This document shows, piece after piece, positions 1 through 5,664 of a stretch of 11,030 nt of DNA. Below the pieces are notes generated by a model that saw only the letters and a program-made list of their open reading frames with translations, was not told the DNA's origin and did not search any database. The DNA is from Candidatus Rifleibacteriota bacterium (GTDB taxonomy: Bacteria > Vulcanimicrobiota > Xenobia > Xenobiales > Xenobiaceae), in assembly GCA_900772775.1 (NCBI GenBank), contig CAAGRW010000018.1:1-11030 (forward strand), written 5' to 3'. The position numbers and the translations under genes were made by a program. The stretch's first letter is position 1. Every line of letters begins with the position of its first letter.

Positions 1-1095
1 CTCTAATTCTTTGAGTAAGCGAGGAATTTGTTTTTCTGGATCTTTCCACAAGTCGTCTTGGTATTGGCAAGTTACTTCCAGGCAGAGACCTCCTTTATGG
101 GGCGGTACACAGTCTGGCCCAAAATAGGCTGGATTAGATAAACGTGAAAAAAGTAAATTTTTATCGCCGAAATAACACCATTGGGAGCGTTGCAAAGGTT
201 CTTTATTCAGCATTACGTTGCATATTAGCTGAGAGCGGTAGTCTAAGCCGGTGGGAGCAATTGATAATTTGGAGGCCAGTTCATTGATAGAAGCGCTCCA
301 AGCAATTTGCTCGCATTCGAAGGCTCCGCGTGGTGTAACTACTTTGTCTATTTTTTTGTGCCCGTTGTCTGTTGGGGTACAAGTAAGTGCGGTTACATCG
401 CAATCGGTAATGATCTCTCCACCCAACTTCTCAATTAGCTTTTGGCAACTCTCCCAAAAAGCACATATACCGCCTTGCTTAGGGTAAAGAAAATTGAGCT
501 CGGCTTTTTTGGGTAAAAGCATGAGCTTAAAAATTTCAAATAAAGAGGCAGTATTGACATTGTCGTCGATAGTAGCTCTCTCTAGGCCGATCTTAGCCCA
601 ATTTCTGTGAGTTCGTTCGGTGGAAATGCCCACGAATTTTTCTGTATAGTCTTTGAAAAAGGTTCTATAAAGAGTTTGTCCGTAGCGACAAAGTACATAA
701 TCTTTGAAAGACTGGCTGGGACGGCGACTGCGTCCGGTTCTTAAGAACATATCCAGTCCGGCCTGAATAGCAATATGCGGAGGCAATTTAGCTATAGTGG
801 CTAAACGGAGAGGCCAATCATGGTATCGGCCCATAAAATAAACTTGAGAGAAGCGTTGAATTTCTGTAAATTGATCTTGGTGGACTTCTTTGAGAAAGCG
901 ATTTACTTTGGGATTTTGCGAGTAGAAACGGTGTGGACCTATATCAAAAGTCCACTCCCCGTAGTGGAAGCTGCGTGACAAACCTCCTACTTTTTTCTCT
1001 CGCTCTAATACGGTTACAGGCAACCCGGCTTTGCAAAGATAATAAGCCAAAGTTAGGCCGGCTGCTCCTCCGCCGACAATTACATAGCGCTTCAC
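1..1095 (-). CDS. FAD-dependent amine-oxidase-family oxidoreductase (HemY / UDP-galactopyranose-mutase-like), 3' end outside window
   Basis: The - strand is open without a stop from the GTG at 1095-1093 to the window edge, giving 365 codons. The N-terminus is a Rossmann FAD-binding fold: VIVGGGAAGL at residues 5-14, then an acidic residue ending the second strand (VTVLER, 27-32). GGLSRSF (37-43) and FDIGPHRFYS (50-59) are the flavin-contacting motifs of this family. Further matches are YGQTLYRTFFKDYTEK (138-153) followed by N-W (165-166), and a FLYPKQGG segment near residue 215. This pattern fits the COG1232-type branch, often annotated as protoporphyrinogen oxidase or UDP-galactopyranose mutase-like and often found near surface-polysaccharide genes. 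The substrate cannot be read from the sequence. The GTG start is chosen because AGGTGG lies 5 nt upstream and the Rossmann motif begins immediately after it. It is divergent from the dcw cluster, so probably a separate transcription unit. Family is confident; precise function is not. Confidence 0.9.
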   Translation of the reverse strand, partial: MKRYVIVGGGAAGLTLAYYLCKAGLPVTVLEREKKVGGLSRSFHYGEWTFDIGPHRFYSQNPKVNRFLKEVHQDQFTEIQRFSQVYFMGRYHDWPLRLATIAKLPPHIAIQAGLDMFLRTGRSRRPSQSFKDYVLCRYGQTLYRTFFKDYTEKFVGISTERTHRNWAKIGLERATIDDNVNTASLFEIFKLMLLPKKAELNFLYPKQGGICAFWESCQKLIEKLGGEIITDCDVTALTCTPTDNGHKKIDKVVTPRGAFECEQIAWSASINELASKLSIAPTGLDYRSQLICNVMLNKEPLQRSQWCYFGDKNLLFSRLSNPAYFGPDCVPPHKGGLCLEVTCQYQDDLWKDPEKQIPRLLKELE

Positions 1096-1100
1096 AGAAA

Positions 1101-1106
1101 CCACCT
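1101..1106 (-). promoter_or_regulatory. Ribosome-binding site of the oxidoreductase
   Basis: Read on the - strand this is AGGTGG, 5 nt before the GTG at 1095. It is what supports a GTG start here; no ATG in the same frame lies close by. Confidence 0.75.
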
Positions 1107-1281
1107 AAAAAAATAAATTATCTGGGCTTCAGAATACGGTTGCGCCATGTCGGTAAAATGCAGCGTGCACCCCGATAGGTGAGTGTTTTGTAGCCTCTTA
1201 CTTCCATTCCTCAGCCAAGGCGGGGGAGGTTCTTCTTGAATATAGGCCTAACCTGCTATTTTTCGGGGATTTGAGCCATTT

Positions 1282-1350
1282 TTCAACTATAAAAAATATT
1301 ATAAAATTTTAACATTACGCCATAATTTAAAAATAAAAAAATATTTTTTC
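1282..1350. promoter_or_regulatory. AT-rich tract, probable divergent promoter region
   Basis: Nearly all A and T, with A-runs and T-runs and the self-complementary AAAAAATATTTTTT near its right end. Read on the - strand it contains TATAAT (1303-1298) and TTGAAA (1286-1281), but neither has a good partner hexamer at 16-18 nt. I therefore call only a likely promoter or UP-element-rich region for the oxidoreductase, not a specific promoter. Confidence 0.35.
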
Positions 1351-1483
1351 GGCTTGGTCTCAATAAGTAAAATGCTGTCTTATATACAGTGTATGCTTTG
1401 GCTGAACAAGGCAATATGTCTCATTTCTGCACCTGTTGAAGGTTGAGAAAATAACCGCATATATACAATATGGTGTTGAAAGA

Positions 1484-1499
1484 ATACTATATGTAGTAT
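1484..1499. repeat. Perfect 6-bp inverted repeat, operator-like
   Basis: ATACTA (1484-1489), 4-nt spacer, TAGTAT (1494-1499): a perfect dyad of the size expected for a dimeric repressor site. It overlaps a weak promoter-like arrangement (TTGAAA at 1476-1481, 17 nt, TTTATA at 1499-1504). It lies about 55 bp upstream of the -35 of the better promoter candidate at 1553. Related TATAC/GTAT elements occur at 1384-1394, 1461-1466 and 1532-1537. A regulatory role is inference; in AT-rich DNA such dyads also arise by chance. Confidence 0.3.
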
Positions 1500-1552
1500 T
1501 TATAAGCAGGAGAAAAGTGCTCCTAAGTCGCATATACTCTATTAGGGTTGAA

Positions 1553-1581
1553 TTGACGAAATCAGCTGCGGTAGTTAGTAT
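1553..1581 (+). promoter_or_regulatory. Candidate sigma-70-type promoter for the dcw cluster
   Basis: TTGACG (1553-1558; 5 of 6 consensus), a 17-nt spacer, then TAGTAT (1576-1581; 4 of 6 with the critical first, second and last bases). This is the best-spaced promoter I find upstream of rsmH. Transcription would start near 1588, giving a leader of about 370 nt before the rsmH start, which is long for a housekeeping gene. A start-site map is needed to confirm it. Confidence 0.5.
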
Positions 1582-1618
1582 CAGAGAAGATGCGGAGTAG
1601 GGTGCGGTACTTGTTGGA

Positions 1619-1632
1619 ACGGTTAAAACCGT
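1619..1632. repeat. Inverted repeat ACGGTT-AA-AACCGT in the dcw leader
   Basis: A perfect 6-bp dyad separated by only two bases, so it is better suited to binding a dimeric protein on DNA than to folding as an RNA hairpin. It lies about 30 bases downstream of the predicted transcription start, where a repressor could act as a roadblock. In RNA an alternative small stem AACC (1627-1630) / GGTT (1637-1640) competes with it. Function is unproven. Confidence 0.3.
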
Positions 1633-1936
1633 GTGTGGTTGGTTCTCTTTTTCTGTCGAGGAAATTGGTAGTTCCGAGGGCGCCAAAGCAGACAATGCTC
1701 ATATAAATAAGATCTGGAGGCGGAGATCTTTGAAGAGTATGGCTGGTAACAATATAGCGGGAGTTGTATATCCTATAAGGGCTCAGCTCAGTCTTAACGA
1801 TTGGCAGCGGGTGAGCGCGGATAAGGTTTCGAAGAATTTTTCTAAAATAGATAGATATACAACAATAAGACTGGCTTCACAATCCACTTTGTCTGCGTCT
1901 TTAAAAAGCACTAACGGCAAGTTGAAAAAAATATAA
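1631..1936 (+). CDS. Hypothetical small ORF in the mraZ position (doubtful)
   Basis: Open frame of 101 codons from a GTG at 1631, or 65 codons from the ATG at 1739 (MAGNNIAGVVYPIRAQL...), ending 25 bases before rsmH. The product would be basic and Ser/Lys-rich, with no membrane segment, signal peptide or motif I recognise. It lacks the MraZ DXXXR motif and the MraZ-like start, so it is not a recognisable MraZ although mraZ normally sits here. Codon use (ATA, AGA, AGG, CGG) is unlike that of the neighbouring genes, which argues against a real, well-expressed gene. Neither start has an ordinary ribosome-binding site; the nearest candidate, GGAGG at 1716-1720, is 18 nt before the ATG and inside a hairpin loop. 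It may be a leader peptide, a young gene, or simply untranslated leader. Confidence 0.22.
   Translation: MCGWFSFSVEEIGSSEGAKADNAHINKIWRRRSLKSMAGNNIAGVVYPIRAQLSLNDWQRVSADKVSKNFSKIDRYTTIRLASQSTLSASLKSTNGKLKKI
1709..1730 (+). promoter_or_regulatory. Hairpin displaying a Shine-Dalgarno-like GGAGG in its loop
   Basis: AAGATCT (1709-1715) and AGATCTT (1724-1730) form a perfect 7-bp stem closing the 8-nt loop GGAGGCGG. The loop carries an anti-16S-like GGAGG. The downstream ATG is at 1739, farther than the usual 5-9 nt. It could be a ribosome standby or regulatory site for the small ORF, or an RNA-protein recognition hairpin in the dcw leader. The structure is seen directly; the role is inferred. 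Confidence 0.35.
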
Positions 1937-1961
1937 AGGTTTTACGTTCGGCATAATATCA

Positions 1962-2951
1962 ATGAGCGAGTATCATGTTCCTGTTCTTTTGCATGAAGTT
2001 CTAGATTTTCTAAAAATTGAGCGCGGCGGCACGTATCTAGATGCTACTTTGGGAGGCGGCGGCCATACTCTGGCTATCTTGCAAGAGCTGCGTCGATGCG
2101 GCGGCGGCAGCTTATTCTCTATAGATCAAGATCCTGAAGCTATAGCCGAGGCTACCAAAGCTGTAGAAGCTAGCGGAGTTTTGCAAGGAGAAGAGGGAAA
2201 GGAAATATCCTTCAAAATTTTACGTGGCAATTTCTCTAATATGAAGGAACTGCTTGCTGAGGCTGGAATTTCCAAAGTAAACGGTATTCTTATGGATTTG
2301 GGGGTGTCTTCTCACCAACTCGATGCGCCTTGGCGTGGTTTCTCTTTCAGATATGACGGAAATTTAGATATGAGGATGTCAGATTCTGAAGATATGGCCA
2401 GTGCCGCCGATTTGGTCAATAGTGCGTCCTACGAAGACTTATATCGAATAATAAGCGATTATGGAGAAGAACGCTTCGCCGGAAGGATAGCCAGAGCTAT
2501 CGTCGCCGAGCGAGAATTAAAGCCTATAGCTACTACCTTCGAGCTAGCCAACCTTATCTCTCACGTTGTCCCCACTCCAAGAGCTTCCTCACACGGTAAA
2601 GGTAAAGCCATCCATCCAGCCACTCGAACTTTTCAAGCTTTGCGTATTGCGGTAAATGACGAACTGACTGTCTTAGAAAAAGGCGTGCATGCTGCTATTG
2701 GGCTGCTTGACGCGGGCGGGCGTATCGCCGTAATCAGCTATCACTCTTTAGAAGATCGTATCGTCAAGACGGCTATAAAACAATGCTTGGGACGTTGTAC
2801 TTGTCCTCCTCTGGCTCCTATATGTACTTGTGGCGCCAAAGCTACTCTCAAAGAACTCACAAAACGTCCGGTAGTCCCAAGCGATGAAGAATTAGAATTA
2901 AACCCTCGCTCTCGTTCGGCTAAGTTGCGGGTAGCCGAATGTTTGCAATGA
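1962..2951 (+). CDS. rsmH: 16S rRNA (cytosine(1402)-N(4))-methyltransferase RsmH (MraW)
   Basis: 329 residues, a normal length for RsmH. The enzyme uses S-adenosylmethionine to N4-methylate C1402 in the decoding centre of 16S rRNA. Motifs visible: the opening YHVPVLLHEVL (4-14); the SAM-binding loop DATLGGGGHT (27-36); acidic motif-II residues in SIDQDPEA (53-60); MDLGVSSHQLD (111-121); HPATRTFQALRIAVNDEL (218-235); and ISYHSLEDR (258-266). The C-terminal part holds five cysteines (C275, C279, C281, C288, C290) in a CxxxCxC...CxC arrangement, then NPRSRSAKLRVAE (314-326). The ATG is chosen because the family's conserved start follows at once. The Shine-Dalgarno is poor: an AAAGG lies 22 nt upstream, too far to be ordinary. 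It is normally second in the cluster after mraZ, which is absent here. Confidence 0.97.
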   Translation: MSEYHVPVLLHEVLDFLKIERGGTYLDATLGGGGHTLAILQELRRCGGGSLFSIDQDPEAIAEATKAVEASGVLQGEEGKEISFKILRGNFSNMKELLAEAGISKVNGILMDLGVSSHQLDAPWRGFSFRYDGNLDMRMSDSEDMASAADLVNSASYEDLYRIISDYGEERFAGRIARAIVAERELKPIATTFELANLISHVVPTPRASSHGKGKAIHPATRTFQALRIAVNDELTVLEKGVHAAIGLLDAGGRIAVISYHSLEDRIVKTAIKQCLGRCTCPPLAPICTCGAKATLKELTKRPVVPSDEELELNPRSRSAKLRVAECLQ

Positions 2952-2982
2952 GAGATAAGTTCTGTTTTCAGAAGTTGTCTCT
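2951..2982 (+). repeat. Long hairpin starting at the rsmH stop codon
   Basis: Arms 2951-2964 and 2969-2982 pair over 14 positions with one G-G mismatch and one G-U pair, closing a TTTT tetraloop (inner stem TTCTG/CAGAA, outer stem AGAGA/TCTCT). The first base of the stem is the last base of the rsmH TGA. No T-tract follows, so it is not a standard intrinsic terminator. It is more likely an mRNA stability or processing element, or a spacer structure between rsmH and ftsL, whose start is 54 bases downstream. Confidence 0.5.
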
Positions 2983-3021
2983 AGGTAAGAAGATTAGCTA
3001 TTTTACCGCAAGTTTTTCTGT

Positions 3022-3029
3022 GGTGGAGG
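3022..3029 (+). promoter_or_regulatory. Strong ribosome-binding site of ftsL
   Basis: GGTGGAGG, 7 nt before the ATG at 3037. It fixes the ftsL start and contrasts with the weak sites of rsmH and ftsI. Confidence 0.75.
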
Positions 3030-3036
3030 AAAACAA

Positions 3037-3513
3037 ATGTCTCAGTTTAGTGTGCGTCCTGCTATAAGTATGGGCAGGTTGCCTGAATGGACTAGACAGA
3101 TCCGGAGGCGGGCAGTGCGTTCAACAGAGGGATTGGGCACTATTTCAGCTCAAGCTAAAGCCGAGATCCCCAAGTTGGCTACCGTTCCTAAAGTGTGGTG
3201 CTTTTGCGTTTCGGCGATATTGCTATCGTTTTTGTTTCTAGTTACTTTGCAATACGCTGGCATTGTGGAAGTTCAATACGAATTAAATAGAGCCCAATAC
3301 AAATTGTCCTGTCTGGAAAAGCAAAAGGTTGAAGCCGATTTGCAAGTGGAACAATTGTCCTCTTTGAAGCGAATTTCCGAGCAAGCACTTAAGTTAGGAA
3401 TGGAGTATCCCTCTACAGATGGTGTGCAAGTAGTGCGTGTATCTGTTGCTGATAATGGCAAAGTAAATGTCGCTTACGTGCCTTCGACAAGTTCTGCCGA
3501 TTATAGACCGTAA
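3037..3513 (+). CDS. ftsL: FtsL-like cell division protein
   Basis: 158 residues, small and bitopic. An arginine-rich cytoplasmic tail (about 1-50, with RQIRRR at 20-25) precedes one transmembrane segment (about 53-75, VWCFCVSAILLSFLFL and following). A predicted coiled coil comes next (about 77-112, ELNRAQYKLSCLEKQKVEADL), then ISEQALKLGMEYP (113-125), which matches the usual FtsL ending of the leucine-rich periplasmic domain. A polar tail of about 33 residues follows. FtsL family members form a complex with FtsB/DivIC and FtsQ/DivIB and activate the FtsW-FtsI septal synthase. Sequence conservation in this family is low, so the call rests on topology, size, the LGM motif and the position between rsmH and ftsI. 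The start is supported by the GGTGGAGG site. Confidence 0.85.
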   Translation: MSQFSVRPAISMGRLPEWTRQIRRRAVRSTEGLGTISAQAKAEIPKLATVPKVWCFCVSAILLSFLFLVTLQYAGIVEVQYELNRAQYKLSCLEKQKVEADLQVEQLSSLKRISEQALKLGMEYPSTDGVQVVRVSVADNGKVNVAYVPSTSSADYRP

Positions 3514-3530
3514 GCGGAGCGCAAGATATA

Positions 3531-3573
3531 CGTCGTCACGAAAGGCTGTATAAGGGGGGGCTTTCTGGCGACG
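3531..3573 (+). repeat. G-rich imperfect hairpin between ftsL and ftsI
   Basis: CGTCGTCACGAAAG (3531-3544) pairs imperfectly with CTTTCTGGCGACG (3561-3573): outer CGTCG/CGACG and inner GAAAG/CTTTC, interrupted in the middle. The loop ends in a run of seven G (3554-3560). It lies 18 bases after the ftsL stop and is not followed by a T-tract. It may protect the 3' end of the ftsL mRNA or act with the structure just downstream as alternative folds. Confidence 0.4.
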
Positions 3574-3594
3574 CCTTCAGAATTTTAGGTTCAG

Positions 3595-3626
3595 ATCTGC
3601 GTAGTTCTCTGCGCGGATATTTTTTT
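3595..3626 (+). terminator. Intrinsic terminator-like hairpin with T-tract in the ftsL-ftsI gap
   Basis: ATCTGCG (3595-3601) pairs with CGCGGAT (3612-3618) over 7 bp (one G-T wobble) around a 10-nt loop. It is followed by one A and then seven T (3620-3626). This is the classic layout of a rho-independent terminator, although the stem is short. It would place a partial stop or attenuator between ftsL and ftsI, 121 bases before the ftsI start. I find no convincing promoter between it and ftsI, so complete termination would leave ftsI untranscribed; partial read-through is more plausible. Confidence 0.45.
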
Positions 3627-3746
3627 GTAGTAGTGCCTATGGGGATGGAGAGTTTCGGAGGGCCATTTTTTCACACGTTACTGGAGTTTTGAGCGATCCG
3701 AAAACTGGAAAAATACTTCCTTTTCAGGGGCAAAACAGTTTAAAGT

Positions 3747-5624
3747 ATGGACAAGCTTTGGAAAGAAACCTTTAAACAAAGAGCTATATCGGTTTTTGTG
3801 CTGTTGCTGGTGTTTCTGAGCATAGTTATGTTTAGACAACTCTGGCTTCAGTGTTTTAATGACAGCTTTTATAAATATGAGGCCCAAAAGAAACAAAGTC
3901 AGCTGAAGCAAATGGTAGGCACCAAACGTGGGCTTAGAGGCGACATTCTTGATCGCAATCATCAGGCTTTGGCTACCAGTAGCGATCGTCGATCTATCAA
4001 TAGTCATCCTTACCAAATAAAAGATCCTGCCCAAGTGAGTGCTTGGTTAGCTCCAATTTTGAAAATGGATCAGGGTAAGCTCTATTCCATCTTAAGCAGT
4101 GGCGAGACCTTTGTAAATTTGAAGTACAAAGCACCTGATGACATGTGCGATGCTGTCAACAAGCTTTACAGAGAAAAACAACCTGAAGATGATCCCGATG
4201 ACGAAACCAAAAATCCTTTATATGGTATCGAAGTCGCTAGGGAAAACTCCGGCCATCGTTTCTATCCCAAAGGGCGTTTGGCTTCGCATATTTTAGGCAT
4301 TGTCAATCGTGACGAAGAGGGAGTGGAAGGAACTGAACTCTTCTTTGATCGTGAACTTACTCCCAAAGCTTTCAATACAGCTGAAGAAATGGATGTAGCC
4401 GGTAATACTATTCCCGGAGCTCCTTCGAGTACAGTAAAAAAGAACAAAGATTTTGATAAAAGCTCTCTCAATGGTAGCAGTATAGTTCTTACCATAGATG
4501 AGCGTATTCAGTTTATCGTTGAAGAAGAGCTGAAAAGAACGGTAGAACAATTCCATGCTTTTGGTGGATCAATAGTGGTACTTGACGCCAAAAGTGCCGA
4601 TATTTTAGCTATGGCCACCTATCCTGATTTCGATCCGGCTACCTACTACAAGTTCCCTCAAGAGCGTTGGCGTAACAGAGCCGTCTGCGATGTTTACGAA
4701 CCAGGATCTATTTTTAAGGTATTGTCGGCCGGTGTAGCTATCAATAACGGATACAGAGCCAGCTCTCAATTCTATTGCCCTGGACGTCTTTATATAGAGG
4801 GTGATGTCGTCAATAATGCCGACGACGGACTTTATTCTAAAGGATATGAGACTATAGCCGATATCGTAGCTTACTCTTTCAATACCGGAACAGCTTCTTT
4901 CGCTTTGGAATTAGGCAAGAAGAAAATGGGCGAAGGTTTAGACAAATTCGGCATTGGTCATGCTACTGGTACGGAAGTTTTGGGCGAATCTTGTGGCCTT
5001 TTTGATGATTGGCGAGATTGGGGACGCTTTAGATTAGCTAATATCTCTTTTGGACAGGGAGTTGCCATTACGCCTTTGCAATTGGCTTCCGCTGTGCAAG
5101 CTATTGCCAATGACGGTGTGCGCATGAAACCTCACTTGGTAAAAGAAATTATCACTTCTGAAGGCAAAGTCGTCCATGAGTACATACGCAAAGAGGCCGA
5201 TGAAGATAGAGAAGGAGCCTACAAGGAAGTTATCCATTCACTGAAACCGGAAGTCTTGAGTAAGCCCATGACTAAAAGTGGAGCTCGGGAAATGCGTGAA
5301 GTCATGGCTGGAGTTATCAGTCACGGTACCGGTTCCAGAGCTAGAGTGCCCGGCTACAAAGTTGGTGGCAAGACCGGAACAGCTCAGGTTGCCGGTGAGC
5401 ACGGCTATATGGAGGGACAATACACAGCTGGTTTTGTAGGCATAGCTCCTATAGATAATCCGGAAATTGTGGCTGTAGTGAAGATTGAAAGGCCCGGGCC
5501 TATCTATTATGGTGGCTTGGTGGCCGCTCCAGTTTTCAATAAAATTTGCACTAAAATTCTGCCTGTGTTGGGAGTACCTCCAACTCCAGGTTATAAACAA
5601 CTGAATCCGGAAACGGGTTTGTAA
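3747..5624 (+). CDS. ftsI: FtsI / class B penicillin-binding protein (septal transpeptidase)
   Basis: 625 residues. An N-terminal membrane anchor (about 13-37) follows a short basic cytoplasmic tail. The class B PBP pedestal domain begins with RGLRGDILDRNHQALATS (61-78), and GHRFYPKGRLASHILGIVNRD (169-189) is a typical conserved pedestal segment. The C-terminal transpeptidase has all three active-site motifs: SIFK (321-324, nucleophile Ser321), SFN (377-379) and KTGT (542-545). It cross-links septal peptidoglycan outside the membrane and is the beta-lactam target, working with FtsW. No PASTA repeats follow the catalytic domain, so it is unlike SpoVD or PBP2x. An acidic insert (EDDPDDETKN, 147-156) interrupts the pedestal. 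An in-frame stop at 3741-3743 excludes longer versions. The Shine-Dalgarno is weak (GGGG at 3727-3730, 16 nt away). Confidence 0.95.
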   Translation: MDKLWKETFKQRAISVFVLLLVFLSIVMFRQLWLQCFNDSFYKYEAQKKQSQLKQMVGTKRGLRGDILDRNHQALATSSDRRSINSHPYQIKDPAQVSAWLAPILKMDQGKLYSILSSGETFVNLKYKAPDDMCDAVNKLYREKQPEDDPDDETKNPLYGIEVARENSGHRFYPKGRLASHILGIVNRDEEGVEGTELFFDRELTPKAFNTAEEMDVAGNTIPGAPSSTVKKNKDFDKSSLNGSSIVLTIDERIQFIVEEELKRTVEQFHAFGGSIVVLDAKSADILAMATYPDFDPATYYKFPQERWRNRAVCDVYEPGSIFKVLSAGVAINNGYRASSQFYCPGRLYIEGDVVNNADDGLYSKGYETIADIVAYSFNTGTASFALELGKKKMGEGLDKFGIGHATGTEVLGESCGLFDDWRDWGRFRLANISFGQGVAITPLQLASAVQAIANDGVRMKPHLVKEIITSEGKVVHEYIRKEADEDREGAYKEVIHSLKPEVLSKPMTKSGAREMREVMAGVISHGTGSRARVPGYKVGGKTGTAQVAGEHGYMEGQYTAGFVGIAPIDNPEIVAVVKIERPGPIYYGGLVAAPVFNKICTKILPVLGVPPTPGYKQLNPETGL

Positions 5625-5631
5625 AAGGTAC

Positions 5632-5657
5632 GTTGAGTAAAGTGAGGAGAACTCGAT
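5632..5657 (+). promoter_or_regulatory. murE ribosome-binding site inside a hairpin loop
   Basis: GTTGAGT (5632-5638) can pair with ACTCGAT (5651-5657), 7 bp with two G-U pairs, and the loop (5639-5650) contains GAGGAG (5644-5649). The ATG at 5665 is 15 nt beyond the GAGGAG, longer than normal. The layout mirrors the hairpin at 1709-1730. The stem is only moderately stable, so this is a candidate. Confidence 0.35.
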
Positions 5658-5664
5658 AAAAGTT

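Larger units (their letters stand above)
1096..1630. other. Divergent intergenic region without a convincing gene
   Basis: About 535 bases between the oxidoreductase start and the first doubtful ORF upstream of rsmH. Short reading frames exist on both strands, but none has a plausible ribosome-binding site, family motif or neighbour-like codon use. In order it holds: a nested inverted repeat at 1150-1175 (TCGG/CCGA outer arms, TGCA/TGCA inner arms) that would lie in the 5' leader of the - strand gene; a C/G-rich dyad at 1209-1229 (CCTC/GAGG arms); a very AT-rich stretch at about 1282-1350; the dyad at 1484-1499; and the + strand promoter candidate at 1553-1581. I recognise no known riboswitch, tRNA or structured RNA. 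It probably contains the promoters of both divergent units. Confidence 0.6.

Noticed and set aside
251..487. + strand open frame of 78 codons
   Set aside because: Antisense to the oxidoreductase coding sequence; no motif.
933..1178. + strand open frame of 81 codons
   Set aside because: Lies antisense to the N-terminal Rossmann part of the oxidoreductase, whose reading frame has clear family motifs; no support for the antisense frame.
1298..1303. TATAAT on the - strand as the oxidoreductase -10 box
   Set aside because: No -35-like hexamer at 16-18 nt, and TATAAT is expected by chance in such AT-rich DNA; kept only as part of a general promoter region.
1360..1695. 111-codon open frame on the - strand in the intergenic region
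   Set aside because: Composition looks like translated AT-rich leader (Ser/Thr/Tyr/Ile rich). No ribosome-binding site or motif; it runs across the + strand promoter candidate and overlaps the other doubtful ORF.
1096..1961. tRNA, riboswitch, 6S-like RNA or CRISPR array in the large intergenic region
   Set aside because: No cloverleaf with a conserved T-loop, no repeat-spacer periodicity and no riboswitch core that I recognise by eye. A covariance-model search would settle this.
3678..4034. - strand frame of 118 codons over the ftsI start
   Set aside because: Hydrophobic appearance results from the antisense of the FtsI membrane anchor and following codons; ftsI has all expected motifs on the other strand.
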